A DNA stretch of 64,000 bases from an uncultured Cohaesibacter sp. Lineage in GTDB: Bacteria > Pseudomonadota > Alphaproteobacteria > Rhizobiales > Cohaesibacteraceae. The position numbers and the translations under genes were made by a program. A model generated the notes under the pieces. The model searched no databases and was not told where the DNA came from. It saw only the letters and a list, made by a program, of their open reading frames with translations. Positions 10,760-20,072 of this stretch are shown here, piece after piece. Each line of letters begins with the position of its first letter. Position 1 is the first letter of the stretch. The DNA is taken from assembly GCF_963667045.1 (NCBI RefSeq), contig NZ_OY762934.1, positions 2,930,501 to 2,994,500 on the forward strand. Direction: 5' to 3'.

Positions 10760-13561
10760 ATGAACATTGCCCCCCAGAATGATGGTCTGATAGACGTTGA
10801 AGCGACCAAGGCGAAGCTGGAGACAATCGTTGCGGATCATGGGGGAGACGCAAGGGATTTCAAGGCCAGAGCGGAAGTCCTCAAGCTCTTGAAAGAGACC
10901 TTGCACAATGGCCGTGTTCAAGCCGAGAAGCTGCTCAATGAAGACGGCCTCGGCATTCTGTGCGCCATCCGGCTTTCCTATCTGGAAGACCAGATCATCA
11001 CACTCATCCATCGCTTTGCCATCGAGCATGTCTATCCCGCCGACAACCGCACGTCTTCCGAACATCTGGCCGTGGTTGCCGTTGGCGGATATGGCCGGGC
11101 GACGCTGGCACCGCACTCGGACATCGACCTGCTGTTCCTTCTGCCCTACAAACAGACCCCGTGGGGCGAGAGCGTTGTCGAATATATCCTCTACATGCTG
11201 TGGGATCTGGGCCAGAAGGTTGGCCATGCGACCCGCACGCTGAATGATTGCGTGCGCCTGTCCCGCAGCGACATGACGATCCGCACCGCCATTCTCGAGG
11301 CCCGGTTCATCGACGGTGAGAAGAAGCTCTATGATGAGCTGATCGAGAAGTTCGACAAGGACGTGCTGCGCAACACCTCCGCCGAGTTCATTGCCGCCAA
11401 ACTGGCCGAACGCGACGCCCGCCACAACCAGCAGGGCAACTCGCGCTACATGGTCGAGCCGAATATCAAGGAAGGCAAGGGTGGGCTGCGCGATATCCAG
11501 ACCCTGTTCTGGATCGGGCAGTATGCCTATCGCGTACGTCGGGCGCGCGCCCTGATCAAGGCAGGCGTCTTTACTGAACAGGAATACAACCGCTTCAGGA
11601 AGGCCAACAACCATCTCTGGACGGTGCGTTGCCATCTGCATTTTCTGACCGACCGCCCCGAAGAGCGCCTGTCGTTTGACGTTCAGCGCGAGCTGTCGAC
11701 CCGCCTTGGCTATCGCAAGCGTCCGGGCCAGAATGGCGTTGAACGCTTCATGAAGCACTATTTCCTGGTGGCCCGGGAAGTGGGCGAAATCACCCGCGTG
11801 TTCTGCTCTGCGCTAGAGGAGGACTTCGGCCAGTCGGCACCGGGCATCAACCGCTTTTTCGCCGCCATTCCCCTGCCATCGGCCTTCAAGCGCCGCAAGG
11901 TGCGCAACGCCGACGGATTCCTGGTGGATCACGGCCGCATTTCCGTCGAGAGCCCGGAGACCTTCATCAAGGATCCGCGCAACCTCCTGAAAATCTTCGA
12001 ACTGGCAGACCGCGACAATGTCTCGTTCCATCCGGACGCCATGCAGGCCATTCATCGCAACCTGCATCTCATCGACAATGATCTGCGCAACGACCCTGAA
12101 GCCAACGCCATCTTCCTGCGCATCCTGACCTCCCGGCGCGACCCGGAGAGCATTCTGCGGCGGATGACCGAATCCGGCGTTCTGGGCAAGTTCATTCCGG
12201 AATTTGGCAAGATCGTCGCCATGATGCAGTTCAACATGTATCATCACTATACGGTGGACGAGCATCTGCTGCGGGCGGTGGGCATCCTGTCCGAGATCGA
12301 GAAGCAGGAACTGGGCGACGAGCATCCGCTGGCTCATGATTTCGTGCTCGATATCAAGGATCGCATCGTGCTCTATGTTGCGGTCTTCCTGCATGACATC
12401 GCCAAGGGACGCCCGGAAAGCCATTCGATAGCTGGCGCCAGAGTGGCGATGGAGCTTTGCCCACGCTTTGGCCTCAATGAAGAACAGACCGAGCAGGTTT
12501 CGTGGCTGGTGCAGGAACATCTGACCATGAGCCAGGTGTCCCAGTCCCGCGACCTTTCAGACCGCAAGACCATTCTCGACTTCTGCGCCGTCGTTCAGAC
12601 GATGGAACGGATGCGCATGCTGCTGATCCTGACGATTGCCGACATCAAGGCAGTCGGCCCCGGCGTCTGGAACGGCTGGAAAGGCCAACTATTGCGCACA
12701 CTCTACTCCGAATCCGAGCCGATTCTGACCGGTGGCCATTCGCAGAAGAGCCGCGATGCCCGTGTCGCCGCCATGAAGGAGCGTGTCGCCAGCCGCCTCA
12801 CCGACTGGAGCGAGGCAGAGGTTGCCAGCTATCTCAATCTGCATTACGAGGCCTATTGGTCGCGGACCGACGTCGACAGCGCGGTGGAACATGCCGCGCT
12901 GATCCGTCAGGCCGACAGAGAAAACAAGAAGGTGGCCACCGCCATCAAGCCCTACGAGTTTGAAGGCATCACGGAAATCACCATTCTCGCTCCCGACCAT
13001 CCACGCCTGTTGTCGATGATCGCCGGAGCCTGTGCGGCAGCCGGAGCCAACATCGTTGACGCCATGGTCTTCACGACCACCGACGGTCGGGCGCTCGATA
13101 CCATCCTGATCAACCGCGAGTTTGGCGAGGATCACGACGAACGGCGCCGCGCCAACCGCATTGTCGATCTGCTGGTGCAGGTGCTGAAGGGCGAGACCCG
13201 CCTGCCGCCGCTGGTCAAGCAGAAGGAAAGCCACAAGAAGCGCTACAAGACCTTCCGCACCAAATCGAAGGTATCGGTCAACAACGAACTGTCCAACCGG
13301 TCGACGGTTGTCGAGGTCGAAGGCATGGATCGCTCGGGGTTGCTGTCGGCGCTCACCCGCACCCTGTCCTCGCTCAATCTTGATATCGCCTCGGCCCATA
13401 TCACCACCTATGGCGAGCGCATCGTTGATGCCTTCTATGTCACGGACCTGACGGGTGCGAAGATCACCAATCCCGACCGCAAAAAAGCCATCGAAGAGCG
13501 CATGATGGAGGCCCTGACCGGCAAGCCGAAGGAGCAACCGGGCGATCAGGCTGGCCGTTAG
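10760..13561 (+). CDS. glnD: Bifunctional PII uridylyltransferase/uridylyl-removing enzyme GlnD
   Basis: GlnD senses glutamine and uridylylates or de-uridylylates PII proteins, setting nitrogen status. The 933-residue product has the nucleotidyltransferase motif GGYGRATLAPHSDIDLLFL near residues 108-126, a central linker and the HD hydrolase motif HDIAKGRPESHS around residue 545. Two ACT domains follow: ITILAPDHPRLLSMIAG at about 740 and VEGMDRSGLLSALTRTL at about 850. All four expected domains are complete. The start at 10760 follows AGAGAAAC. A 152-base gap with a hairpin separates it from mutS, so it may have its own promoter. Confidence 0.97.
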   Translation: MNIAPQNDGLIDVEATKAKLETIVADHGGDARDFKARAEVLKLLKETLHNGRVQAEKLLNEDGLGILCAIRLSYLEDQIITLIHRFAIEHVYPADNRTSSEHLAVVAVGGYGRATLAPHSDIDLLFLLPYKQTPWGESVVEYILYMLWDLGQKVGHATRTLNDCVRLSRSDMTIRTAILEARFIDGEKKLYDELIEKFDKDVLRNTSAEFIAAKLAERDARHNQQGNSRYMVEPNIKEGKGGLRDIQTLFWIGQYAYRVRRARALIKAGVFTEQEYNRFRKANNHLWTVRCHLHFLTDRPEERLSFDVQRELSTRLGYRKRPGQNGVERFMKHYFLVAREVGEITRVFCSALEEDFGQSAPGINRFFAAIPLPSAFKRRKVRNADGFLVDHGRISVESPETFIKDPRNLLKIFELADRDNVSFHPDAMQAIHRNLHLIDNDLRNDPEANAIFLRILTSRRDPESILRRMTESGVLGKFIPEFGKIVAMMQFNMYHHYTVDEHLLRAVGILSEIEKQELGDEHPLAHDFVLDIKDRIVLYVAVFLHDIAKGRPESHSIAGARVAMELCPRFGLNEEQTEQVSWLVQEHLTMSQVSQSRDLSDRKTILDFCAVVQTMERMRMLLILTIADIKAVGPGVWNGWKGQLLRTLYSESEPILTGGHSQKSRDARVAAMKERVASRLTDWSEAEVASYLNLHYEAYWSRTDVDSAVEHAALIRQADRENKKVATAIKPYEFEGITEITILAPDHPRLLSMIAGACAAAGANIVDAMVFTTTDGRALDTILINREFGEDHDERRRANRIVDLLVQVLKGETRLPPLVKQKESHKKRYKTFRTKSKVSVNNELSNRSTVVEVEGMDRSGLLSALTRTLSSLNLDIASAHITTYGERIVDAFYVTDLTGAKITNPDRKKAIEERMMEALTGKPKEQPGDQAGR

Positions 13562-13708
13562 AGGCTGCTGTCGGCGGAATGCTGTAGACAGCGCGTCAGG
13601 CAAGTGGCGGGAGACGGCAATTGCGATTGAAACCGCCAGCAACAGGTCTATAACGGCGTTTGGCCATTTCGGGGCCCGTTTTCGGAACCCCCCGGTCCTG
13701 AAGACTGA

Positions 13709-13744
13709 GGCCGGTCCTGGGGCCGGTCCGGGGGCCGGTTCTGG
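13709..13744. repeat. 12-base tandem repeat, three units, upstream of murJ
   Basis: The units are GGCCGGTCCTGG (13709-13720), GGCCGGTCCGGG (13721-13732) and GGCCGGTTCTGG (13733-13744). They are end to end and differ by one or two bases each. They lie 57 bases before the murJ start, in the 239-base gap after glnD, and are not inside a recognised gene. Confidence 0.9.
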
Positions 13745-13800
13745 GGGATGCCTGCCGAATGCGCCGGTTGGGCCGTTGGGGCTGAGAGAAGGATCCTGGC

Positions 13801-15360
13801 ATGTCGATGCTGAAGAATTTTGCCACCGTCGGTGTGGCCACGCTGGCCAGCCGGGCGCTGGGCTTCGTCCGGGATATCATGATTGCGGCAACGCTGGGCT
13901 CCGGCCCGGTGGCCGACGCCTTTTTCGTCGCCTTCCGCCTGCCCAATCTCTTCCGCCGCCTGTTCGCCGAAGGGGCGTTCAATTCGGCCTTCATCCCCAT
14001 TTTTGCCGGATCATTGCAGGAAGACGGCCCGCATGGTGCGCGGCGCGTGGCCGAAGAGATCCTCGCCGGGCTGCTCATGGTGCTGATCATCTTCACGGCA
14101 CTTGCCGAAATCGCCATGCCTTGGATGATCCATATTCTGGCACCGGGGTTCAACGAGGACCCGGCCAAGTTCGATCTGGCGGTGGTGCTGACACAGATCA
14201 CCTTCCCCTATCTGCTCTGCATGTCGGTGATTGCCTTCCTGTCGGGCATTCTCAATTCGCTGGGCCGGTTTGCCGCAGCAGCCTTTGCGCCGGTGCTGCT
14301 CAATGTCGTACTGATCGGCACCCTGCTGCTGATCCTGTTCTTCAAGGTCAGTGACGGCCCAACCGCCGGCTATTTCCTCGCCTGGGGTGTGTTTGCCGCC
14401 GGGTTCGTGCAGCTGGCAGCGCTGGTCTGGTCGCTGTTGCGGGCCGGATTCCCCATCAGCTTCCGTCGCCCCGCCTATACGAGCCACGTCAAATCGCTGC
14501 TCAAGCTTGGCATTCCGGGCATCGTCGCCGGTGGCGTCACCCAGCTCAACATCACCATCGGTACAATCATCGCTTCCTTTCAGGCCGGGGCAGTTTCCTA
14601 TCTCTATTATGCCGACCGGATCTACCAGCTGCCGCTCGGTGTTGTCGGCATCGCCATCGGCGTGGTGCTGCTGCCGGATCTGACGCGCAAGGTGCGGGCG
14701 GGCAACGAGGTGGCCGTCGACTACGCCCAGAACCGGGCGATGGAATTTGCCATGTTCTTGACGTTGCCCGCGGCGATTGCGCTGGCCGTCATCCCCGCCC
14801 CGATCATCGCCGTGCTGTTCCAGCGTGGCCAGTTCACGCCTGATGCGACCCACATGACCGCGATGGCGCTGGCTGCCTATGCCTTCGGCCTGCCTGCCTT
14901 CGTGCTCAACAAGGTGCTGTCGCCGGGCTTCTTTGCCAGACAGGACACCAAGACCCCGATGCAGTTCGCCACCATTGGCATGGTCATCAATGTTGCAGGC
15001 TCGCTCATTCTGTTCCCGTTCCTGCAACATGTGGGTATCGCCATAGCCACCACGGCAGCGGGCTGGATCAATGCCCTGCTGCTCGGCGTCACCCTGTGGC
15101 GGCGCGGCCATTTTCAGGCCGACCCCATGCTGATCCGGCGGCTGATCCTGTTTTCCCTCTCTTCGCTGATCATGGGGGGCGGGATCTACTGGCTGAGCGG
15201 GGTCATGGCTCCGTGGCTGCATGCACCCCATCTGTCAACCCGGCTGGGCGCTCTGGCGGGACTTGTTCTCTCCGGTGTCCTGGTGTTTCTGGTCGCAACC
15301 ATCGGCACCGGCGCCTTCTCGCTGAGAGAATTCAGGAATCGCCTCAACCGCAAGTCTTAG
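13801..15360 (+). CDS. murJ: Lipid II flippase MurJ (MviN)
   Basis: This 519-residue polytopic inner-membrane protein of the MOP superfamily moves lipid II across the membrane for peptidoglycan synthesis. The N-terminus MLKNFATVGVATLASRALGFVRDIMIAATLG and the motif ADAFFVAFRLPNLFRRLFAEGAFNSAFIP are diagnostic of MurJ. Hydrophobic segments continue to the C-terminus, compatible with the usual 14 helices. Length is normal. AGAGAAGGATC precedes the ATG. It follows glnD and precedes trpS, a standard rhizobial order. Confidence 0.95.
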   Translation: MSMLKNFATVGVATLASRALGFVRDIMIAATLGSGPVADAFFVAFRLPNLFRRLFAEGAFNSAFIPIFAGSLQEDGPHGARRVAEEILAGLLMVLIIFTALAEIAMPWMIHILAPGFNEDPAKFDLAVVLTQITFPYLLCMSVIAFLSGILNSLGRFAAAAFAPVLLNVVLIGTLLLILFFKVSDGPTAGYFLAWGVFAAGFVQLAALVWSLLRAGFPISFRRPAYTSHVKSLLKLGIPGIVAGGVTQLNITIGTIIASFQAGAVSYLYYADRIYQLPLGVVGIAIGVVLLPDLTRKVRAGNEVAVDYAQNRAMEFAMFLTLPAAIALAVIPAPIIAVLFQRGQFTPDATHMTAMALAAYAFGLPAFVLNKVLSPGFFARQDTKTPMQFATIGMVINVAGSLILFPFLQHVGIAIATTAAGWINALLLGVTLWRRGHFQADPMLIRRLILFSLSSLIMGGGIYWLSGVMAPWLHAPHLSTRLGALAGLVLSGVLVFLVATIGTGAFSLREFRNRLNRKS

Positions 15361-15391
15361 TGACTAACCGGCGGCGGCGGCAGAAATTGAC

Positions 15392-15420
15392 TTGCATCCG
15401 CTTTCACCTTGTCCGATAAC
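15392..15420 (+). promoter_or_regulatory. Possible sigma-70-type promoter for trpS
   Basis: TTGCAT (15392-15397) and GATAAC (15415-15420) are separated by exactly 17 bases, about 118 bases upstream of trpS. Both hexamers are imperfect, so this is only a candidate. Confidence 0.35.
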
Positions 15421-15538
15421 CCACGGGCCGCACGGATCCCGCCGCGCTCAACTGACGTGGAATATGTGACCGTGCGGCATCTTTTTTACCTCCCCCTCGC
15501 GTTTCCAACCGCCTGGGCAACATTACGAGGATTTCCAA

Positions 15539-16615
15539 ATGGCCAGTTTCGAGCCACGCGTTTTCTCCGGCATTCAGCCATCGGGCAACCTGCATCTGGG
15601 CAACTATCTTGGTGCCATCACCAAATTCGTTGACCTTCAGGCTTCCTACAATTGTATTTTCTCTGTTGTCGACATGCATGCGATCACCGTCACTCAGGAC
15701 CCTGAGGGCCTGATGCGCCGCACCCGCGAAGTGACCGCAGGCTTCCTTGCTTCCGGCATCGACCCGGAAAAGCATATCGTCTTCAACCAGAGCCGTGTTT
15801 CCGCCCACGCCGAACTGGGCTGGATCTTCAACTGCGTGGCGCGCATGGGCTGGCTTTCGCGCATGACCCAGTTCAAGGACAAGGCAGGCAAGAACCGGGA
15901 CAACGTCTCGACCGGCCTGTTCGTCTATCCGAACCTGATGTCTGCCGATATCCTGATCTACAAGGCCACCCATGTGCCAGTCGGTGAAGACCAGAAGCAG
16001 CATGTGGAACTGTGCCGCGATACCGCCCAGAAGTTCAACGTCGACTATGCCGAACGCATTGCAGCTCTTGGCTATGGCGTCGACAATGAGGGACGCAACG
16101 AAACCACCGATCCGGAAAAGGTCTTCTTCCCGCTGACCGAACCGCTGATCGGCGGCCCGGCTCCGCGCGTCATGTCGCTGCGCGATGGCTCCAAGAAGAT
16201 GTCTTCGTCCGATGCCTCCGACAAGGCCCGCATCAACCTGACGGACGATGCAGAAACCATCTCTCTGAAGATCCGCAAGGCAAAGACCGATCCGGCCGCC
16301 CTGCCAAGCGAACTCGACGGCCTTGCCGGTCGTCCGGAAGCATCCAACCTGGTTGGCATCTATGCAGCCCTGTCAGGCAAGAGCAAAGAGGATGTTCTGC
16401 GCGAATTCGGTGGTGCGGAATTCTCCACCTTCAAGCCTGCGCTGGTTGATCTGTCGGTCGAAAAGCTTTCCCCGATTACCGAAGAGATGCGCCGCCTGAT
16501 GGATGATCCGGGCCATATCGATGCTGTTCTGGCAAAGGGGGCCGAGAAGGCCCGTGCCATTGCCAACCCGATCCTCGATCAGGTCAAGGACATCGTCGGC
16601 TTCATTCACAGCTGA
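15539..16615 (+). CDS. trpS: Tryptophanyl-tRNA synthetase
   Basis: This class I aminoacyl-tRNA synthetase charges tRNA-Trp in the cytosol. The 358-residue product has the HIGH-type signature in [14 protein letters not shown] near residue 12 and the KMSKS-type loop as [10 protein letters not shown] around residue 220. The intervening Rossmann fold includes [22 protein letters not shown]. The alphaproteobacterial insertion around '[18 protein letters not shown]' makes it slightly longer than E. coli TrpS (334). The start follows GAGGATTTCCAA. A good terminator lies after the gene. Confidence 0.96.
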   Translation: MASFEPRVFSGIQPSGNLHLGNYLGAITKFVDLQASYNCIFSVVDMHAITVTQDPEGLMRRTREVTAGFLASGIDPEKHIVFNQSRVSAHAELGWIFNCVARMGWLSRMTQFKDKAGKNRDNVSTGLFVYPNLMSADILIYKATHVPVGEDQKQHVELCRDTAQKFNVDYAERIAALGYGVDNEGRNETTDPEKVFFPLTEPLIGGPAPRVMSLRDGSKKMSSSDASDKARINLTDDAETISLKIRKAKTDPAALPSELDGLAGRPEASNLVGIYAALSGKSKEDVLREFGGAEFSTFKPALVDLSVEKLSPITEEMRRLMDDPGHIDAVLAKGAEKARAIANPILDQVKDIVGFIHS

Positions 16616-16670
16616 CGACCCCAGTGGCTGTCCAGATGATTTTGTTTCGCCACCGAAACAGATAGCAATC

Positions 16671-16711
16671 AACCCGACGCCCAATTTCATCTGGACGCCG
16701 GGTTGTTTTTT
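16671..16711 (+). terminator. Rho-independent terminator after trpS
   Basis: AACCCG (16671) pairs with CGGGTT (16699-16704), with further pairing inside, and a run of six T follows. It lies 56 bases past the trpS stop. Confidence 0.75.
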
Positions 16712-16827
16712 GTCAATTATGTTGATCTATTGTCGGCCCGGTCCTCGACGGTGGTTATCCGTGCAAGACTGGGCACTTCACCAACGCGGCTCTTGCCCAG
16801 ACGCGCGCGACATGGCAGGTTCACTTC

Positions 16828-17328
16828 ATGATGATGAAACGCACAATTCACGACGAAGGCCACTTCCGAAAGTTTCTTGTCGTAGTCGATGACACCGAGG
16901 AATGTGATCGCGCCGTTACCTATGCCACCTACCGGGCTGCCGCTACCGGCGGAGCGCTGGTGATGATGGTGGCTGTCGAGCTTGAACATTTCAACCACTG
17001 GCTTGGTGTGAAAGAAATCATGCTGGCGGAAGCGCACGAGGCCGCGCAGGAGCGCCTTGCCCAATTCAAGGAACGGGTTGATGAAATCGCCCCGATCCCG
17101 ACCGAATGCGTCGTCCGCGAAGGCAAGGTCGCTGAACAGATCACGGCTCTCATCGAGGAAGACAAGGATATCGGCATTCTGGTCCTGGCTGCCGCAGTTG
17201 GTTCCAAAGAAGGCCCCGGCCCTCTGGTCTCGTCGATTTCGAGCCAGTCGGGCAAGGCATCCTTCCCGCTGCCCGTGACCATCGTTCCGGGCGATCTGTC
17301 CGATACCGATATCATGGCGATCTGCTAG
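16828..17328 (+). CDS. Universal stress protein (UspA family)
   Basis: A single 166-residue Usp domain is encoded: FRKFLVVVDDTEECDRAVTYATYRA at residues 13-37, a basic helix region, CVVREGKVAEQITALIEEDKDIGILVLAAA around 92-121, and a closing PVTIVPGDL strand. Usp proteins are small soluble dimers, many ATP-binding, induced under stress. The glycine-rich nucleotide loop after VLAAA reads GSKEGPGPLVSSISSQ, a loose version of the G-2x-G-9x-G(S/T) consensus, so ATP binding is uncertain. Three successive ATG/ATG/ATG codons begin the frame, so the exact start is ambiguous. It sits between trpS and the Nfu gene as in other Rhizobiales. Confidence 0.88.
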   Translation: MMMKRTIHDEGHFRKFLVVVDDTEECDRAVTYATYRAAATGGALVMMVAVELEHFNHWLGVKEIMLAEAHEAAQERLAQFKERVDEIAPIPTECVVREGKVAEQITALIEEDKDIGILVLAAAVGSKEGPGPLVSSISSQSGKASFPLPVTIVPGDLSDTDIMAIC

Positions 17329-17419
17329 GGCAACCGATCCCGACATTCGGCGAGAAAACGGGGAAAGATGCCGTAATTCGGCATTCCTGCCCGGCATCAT
17401 TCTTGAAGATCACGCCGGA

Positions 17420-17487
17420 AATCCTATGTAATTCTGCAATGCAGAGCTTGAAAAAGGTGCTCGACTTTTTCACGCAATCCTACGTAA
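17420..17487. promoter_or_regulatory. Direct repeats and palindrome upstream of the Nfu gene
   Basis: AATCCTATGTAA (17420-17431) recurs as AATCCTACGTAA (17476-17487), 56 bases apart start to start, with one mismatch. Between them is the palindrome TCTGCA-A-TGCAGA (17433-17445), and an A/T-rich hairpin GAAAAAG/CTTTTTC (17450-17471) that could terminate the upstream usp transcript. The region ends 67 bases before the Nfu start. Operator function is inference; no known regulator motif was matched. Confidence 0.35.
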
Positions 17488-17554
17488 AATGGCAGACATG
17501 ACGCGGAGCCGCACCACAGACTGAGACGACGCCTGCGCTCCAGAAGGAAACACT

Positions 17555-18109
17555 ATGTTTATTCAGACCGAAGCGACACCCAATCCTGCGACCCTGAAAT
17601 TCCTCCCCGGGAAGGTCGTTCTGGAGTCCGGTACCATGGATTTTCGCTCAGCCGGCGAAGCAGCCGTTTCTCCCCTTGCTGAAAAGCTTTTCACGATTGA
17701 TGGCGTGGAAGGGGTTTTCTTCGGCTTCGATTTTGTTTCCATCACCAAGGGCAATGCCGACTGGCAGCACATCAAGCCAGCCATTCTTGGCGCCATCATG
17801 GAACATTTCATGTCCGGCCAGTCCATCGTCAAGCATGACGAGGCAGCCCCGACCGGCGGTGAGGACTTTGATGAGGCCGATGCTGAAATCGTCGCCACCA
17901 TCAAGGAACTGCTCGACACTCGTGTCCGCCCTGCCGTATCGCAGGATGGCGGCGATATCACCTTCCACGGCTATCGTGACGGCGTGGTCTATCTGACCAT
18001 GCGCGGCGCCTGTGCCGGTTGCCCTTCGGCCACCGCGACGCTGAAACATGGCATCGAGAATCTCCTGCGCCATTTCATTCCAGACGTTCAGGAAGTCCAG
18101 CAGGTCTGA
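17555..18109 (+). CDS. Nfu-type iron-sulfur cluster carrier/scaffold (NifU C-terminal domain)
   Basis: The 184-residue product has an N-terminal Nfu_N domain (MFIQTEATPNPATLKFLPG to about residue 90). A C-terminal NifU-like domain carries the cluster-binding CxxC in MRGACAGCPSATATLKHGIENLL, near residue 150. Proteins of this type bind a [4Fe-4S] cluster between two subunits and hand it to client enzymes. It is the Nfu1-like form, not the nitrogen-fixation NifU, because the N-terminal IscU domain is absent. The start follows GAAGGAAACACT. tsaB follows after 41 bases. MiaB, a plausible Fe-S client, is encoded downstream. Confidence 0.93.
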   Translation: MFIQTEATPNPATLKFLPGKVVLESGTMDFRSAGEAAVSPLAEKLFTIDGVEGVFFGFDFVSITKGNADWQHIKPAILGAIMEHFMSGQSIVKHDEAAPTGGEDFDEADAEIVATIKELLDTRVRPAVSQDGGDITFHGYRDGVVYLTMRGACAGCPSATATLKHGIENLLRHFIPDVQEVQQV

Positions 18110-18150
18110 TCCGGCCCGCATCTCCAAAGACATGAGACGGGCGGAGCCGC

Positions 18151-18894
18151 ATGATCGTGAGCAAAGAGCGTGAAATCTGTCTGGCGCTGGATACAGCGCT
18201 GGAAGCCTGTTCGGTCGGACTGTGTATCCGGGAGCAGGGCGAAACCGAAAGCTTCGGTCGATCCATCATGCTCGGACGAGGCCATGCCGAACATCTGATG
18301 GGCGAACTGGCGGCCCTGCTGGAAGAAGCCGGACTGACCTACAAGGATCTTGACCGGATCGCCGTGACGATCGGGCCGGGCAGTTTCACCGGCCTGCGCG
18401 TCGGGCTGGCAACCGCCCGGGCTCTGGGGCTGGCGCTCAAAATTCCGGTGATTGGTGCTTCCAGTCTGCTGGCCCTTGCCCTGACCGCCCGCAAGGCCGG
18501 ACACACCGGGAGCGTTGCCGCGCTTGTGGATGCCCGTCGCAATCAGATCTATGGCCAGATTTTTGCCGTCGCCGCCAATGGCAATGCGCCGTCTCCCCTT
18601 TCCGACGCCAGTGCGGAGACCGCTGCGGATTTTGCTGCTCTCTGTGCCCGGCAGACCAATCTCCTGATGGTCGGCAGCGGCGCTGCCCTCGTGCAGCAGG
18701 CAGCAGACGATCATGGCCTTGATGACACGCTGAGCCTTGATGACACGCTGAGCCTTGAGGCAACCTGCCCGGACATGACGGCCCTTGCCCGCTGGGCGCT
18801 TGATCAGCCTGCACCGAAGGAACCGCCTGCACCGCTCTATCTCAGAGGGCCGGACGCCAAGCCGCAGGCCTCCAAAGCCATTGCGCACAGGTGA
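18151..18894 (+). CDS. tsaB: tRNA threonylcarbamoyladenosine biosynthesis protein TsaB
   Basis: TsaB is the non-catalytic partner of TsaD in the complex that makes t6A37 in ANN-decoding tRNAs. The 247-residue product shows the ASKHA-fold N-terminus ICLALDTALEACSVGL, then GRGHAEHLMGELAALLEEAGL and IAVTIGPGSFTGLRVGLATARALGLAL around residues 69-95. GGAG lies shortly before the ATG. The C-terminal third contains an in-frame perfect duplication of 18 bases, giving DDTLSL twice around residue 190. This is a local slippage product in a loop region and does not break the frame. rimI follows, as usual. Confidence 0.92.
   Translation: MIVSKEREICLALDTALEACSVGLCIREQGETESFGRSIMLGRGHAEHLMGELAALLEEAGLTYKDLDRIAVTIGPGSFTGLRVGLATARALGLALKIPVIGASSLLALALTARKAGHTGSVAALVDARRNQIYGQIFAVAANGNAPSPLSDASAETAADFAALCARQTNLLMVGSGAALVQQAADDHGLDDTLSLDDTLSLEATCPDMTALARWALDQPAPKEPPAPLYLRGPDAKPQASKAIAHR
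18717..18752. repeat. 18-base perfect tandem duplication inside tsaB
   Basis: CCTTGATGACACGCTGAG occurs at 18717-18734 and again at 18735-18752, followed by a partial third copy (CCTTGA). It adds six residues in frame to TsaB. Confidence 0.95.
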
Positions 18895-19037
18895 TTTTCC
18901 GATGCAATGCGACATTTGGGGGTCTGGATCCCGCAGGATTCAGATGAAATCATGACGGTGGTGATTCCGCCAGAAACCTTACGATCCTGTCTCAATCTAC
19001 CGGCCAAGCGAAAGCGGCCCTGTCTGGGAAGAAGAAC

Positions 19038-19577
19038 GTGATTTTTCCGCTGAAGACGACATCTCTTGTCATGCCTGCCAGCTTCGCCGATATGGAAGAC
19101 ATGGCCGAAATCCATGCCCGCTGCTTCTCGCGCGGCTGGTCATCAAGCGAATTTCAATCGCTGCTGCTGGACAAGCATGTCGAGGCGCTGGTACTGCGCC
19201 GGACGACCCTGAGGATTACCGACAAGCCGGTGGGGTTTGTGCTGGCGCGCTCGGTTGTTGACGAGGCGGAAATCCTGACCATCGCGGTCGATCCGGATCA
19301 TCAGAACAGCGGCGGCGGCAGACAGCTGATGCAGGAAATGATCCGCCAGCTCTATGGCAACCGCATTTCCAAGCTCTTCCTGGAAGTGGATGCCCACAAC
19401 AAAGCTGCATTATCCCTTTACGAACGCTTCGGTTTCACTAAAGTGGGGGAACGCAAGGGATATTATCTCCACGACAACGGGCAGGCGTCGACTGCCTGGA
19501 TCATGCAGATCGAACCACTGGGCAAGCGTCGCATACTGGGCACTCCGGAAGGGCAAGAGAAGGCATCATCGCTATGA
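19038..19577 (+). CDS. rimI: Ribosomal protein S18-alanine N-acetyltransferase RimI (GNAT)
   Basis: This 179-residue GNAT protein has MAEIHARCFSRGWSSSEFQSLL, the acetyl-CoA-binding motif A as ILTIAVDPDHQNSGGGRQLMQEMI around residues 77-100, and the C-terminal LSLYERFGFTKVGERKGYY typical of RimI. It would acetylate the N-terminal alanine of S18. I used the GTG at 19038, which has GGAAG about ten bases upstream; homology begins about 15 residues later, so a later start is possible. A 143-base gap separates it from tsaB, larger than usual. Its stop overlaps the start of the Fur-family gene in an ATGA junction, indicating translational coupling. Confidence 0.85.
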   Translation: MIFPLKTTSLVMPASFADMEDMAEIHARCFSRGWSSSEFQSLLLDKHVEALVLRRTTLRITDKPVGFVLARSVVDEAEILTIAVDPDHQNSGGGRQLMQEMIRQLYGNRISKLFLEVDAHNKAALSLYERFGFTKVGERKGYYLHDNGQASTAWIMQIEPLGKRRILGTPEGQEKASSL

Positions 19578-20005
19578 CAACAGACAGCAAGACGACCATA
19601 GAAGAATTGTGCGCCAAGTCTGGCATGCGGATGACCGAGCAAAGGCGGGTGATCGCCCGCGTTCTCGATCGCGCCATGGATCATCCTGATGTCGAGGAAC
19701 TTTATGCACGCTCCGTCAAGATCGACAGCAACATCTCCATTTCCACGGTCTATCGCACGGTCAAACTGTTCGAAGATAGCGGCATCATCGAACGGCATGA
19801 TTTCCGGGATGGCCGGTCACGTTATGAAACCATCACCGAAGAGCATCATGATCACCTGATCAACCTGCGGACCGGCAAGGTCATCGAGTTCCGGGATGCG
19901 GAAATCGAGCGCTTGCAGGAAGAAGTCGCACGCCGCCTCGGTTTCAAGCTTGTTGATCACAGGCTCGAGCTTTATGGTGTGCCGTTAGAAGAATCAGACA
20001 AATAG
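19574..20005 (+). CDS. mur: Fur-family metalloregulator (Mur-type)
   Basis: The 143-residue product has the winged helix (MRMTEQRRVIARVLDRAMDHPDVEEL, then SISTVYRTVKLFEDSGIIERHDF). The dimerisation domain carries the metal-binding HHDHLINLRTGKVIEF motif around residues 95-110. The CxxC structural-zinc pairs of E. coli Fur are absent; the only cysteine is at residue 13. In rhizobia the ortholog in this position responds to manganese and represses Mn uptake genes, so I call it Mur-type; iron response cannot be excluded. It overlaps rimI by four bases and is followed by the acyltransferase gene 67 bases later. Confidence 0.8.
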   Translation: MTTDSKTTIEELCAKSGMRMTEQRRVIARVLDRAMDHPDVEELYARSVKIDSNISISTVYRTVKLFEDSGIIERHDFRDGRSRYETITEEHHDHLINLRTGKVIEFRDAEIERLQEEVARRLGFKLVDHRLELYGVPLEESDK

Positions 20006-20072
20006 TGCCCAGCCTTTGCCTTTGGTCGGGACCAGACCAGATCCCATGGTCATCTGATCGAGGTTTTCGTGC

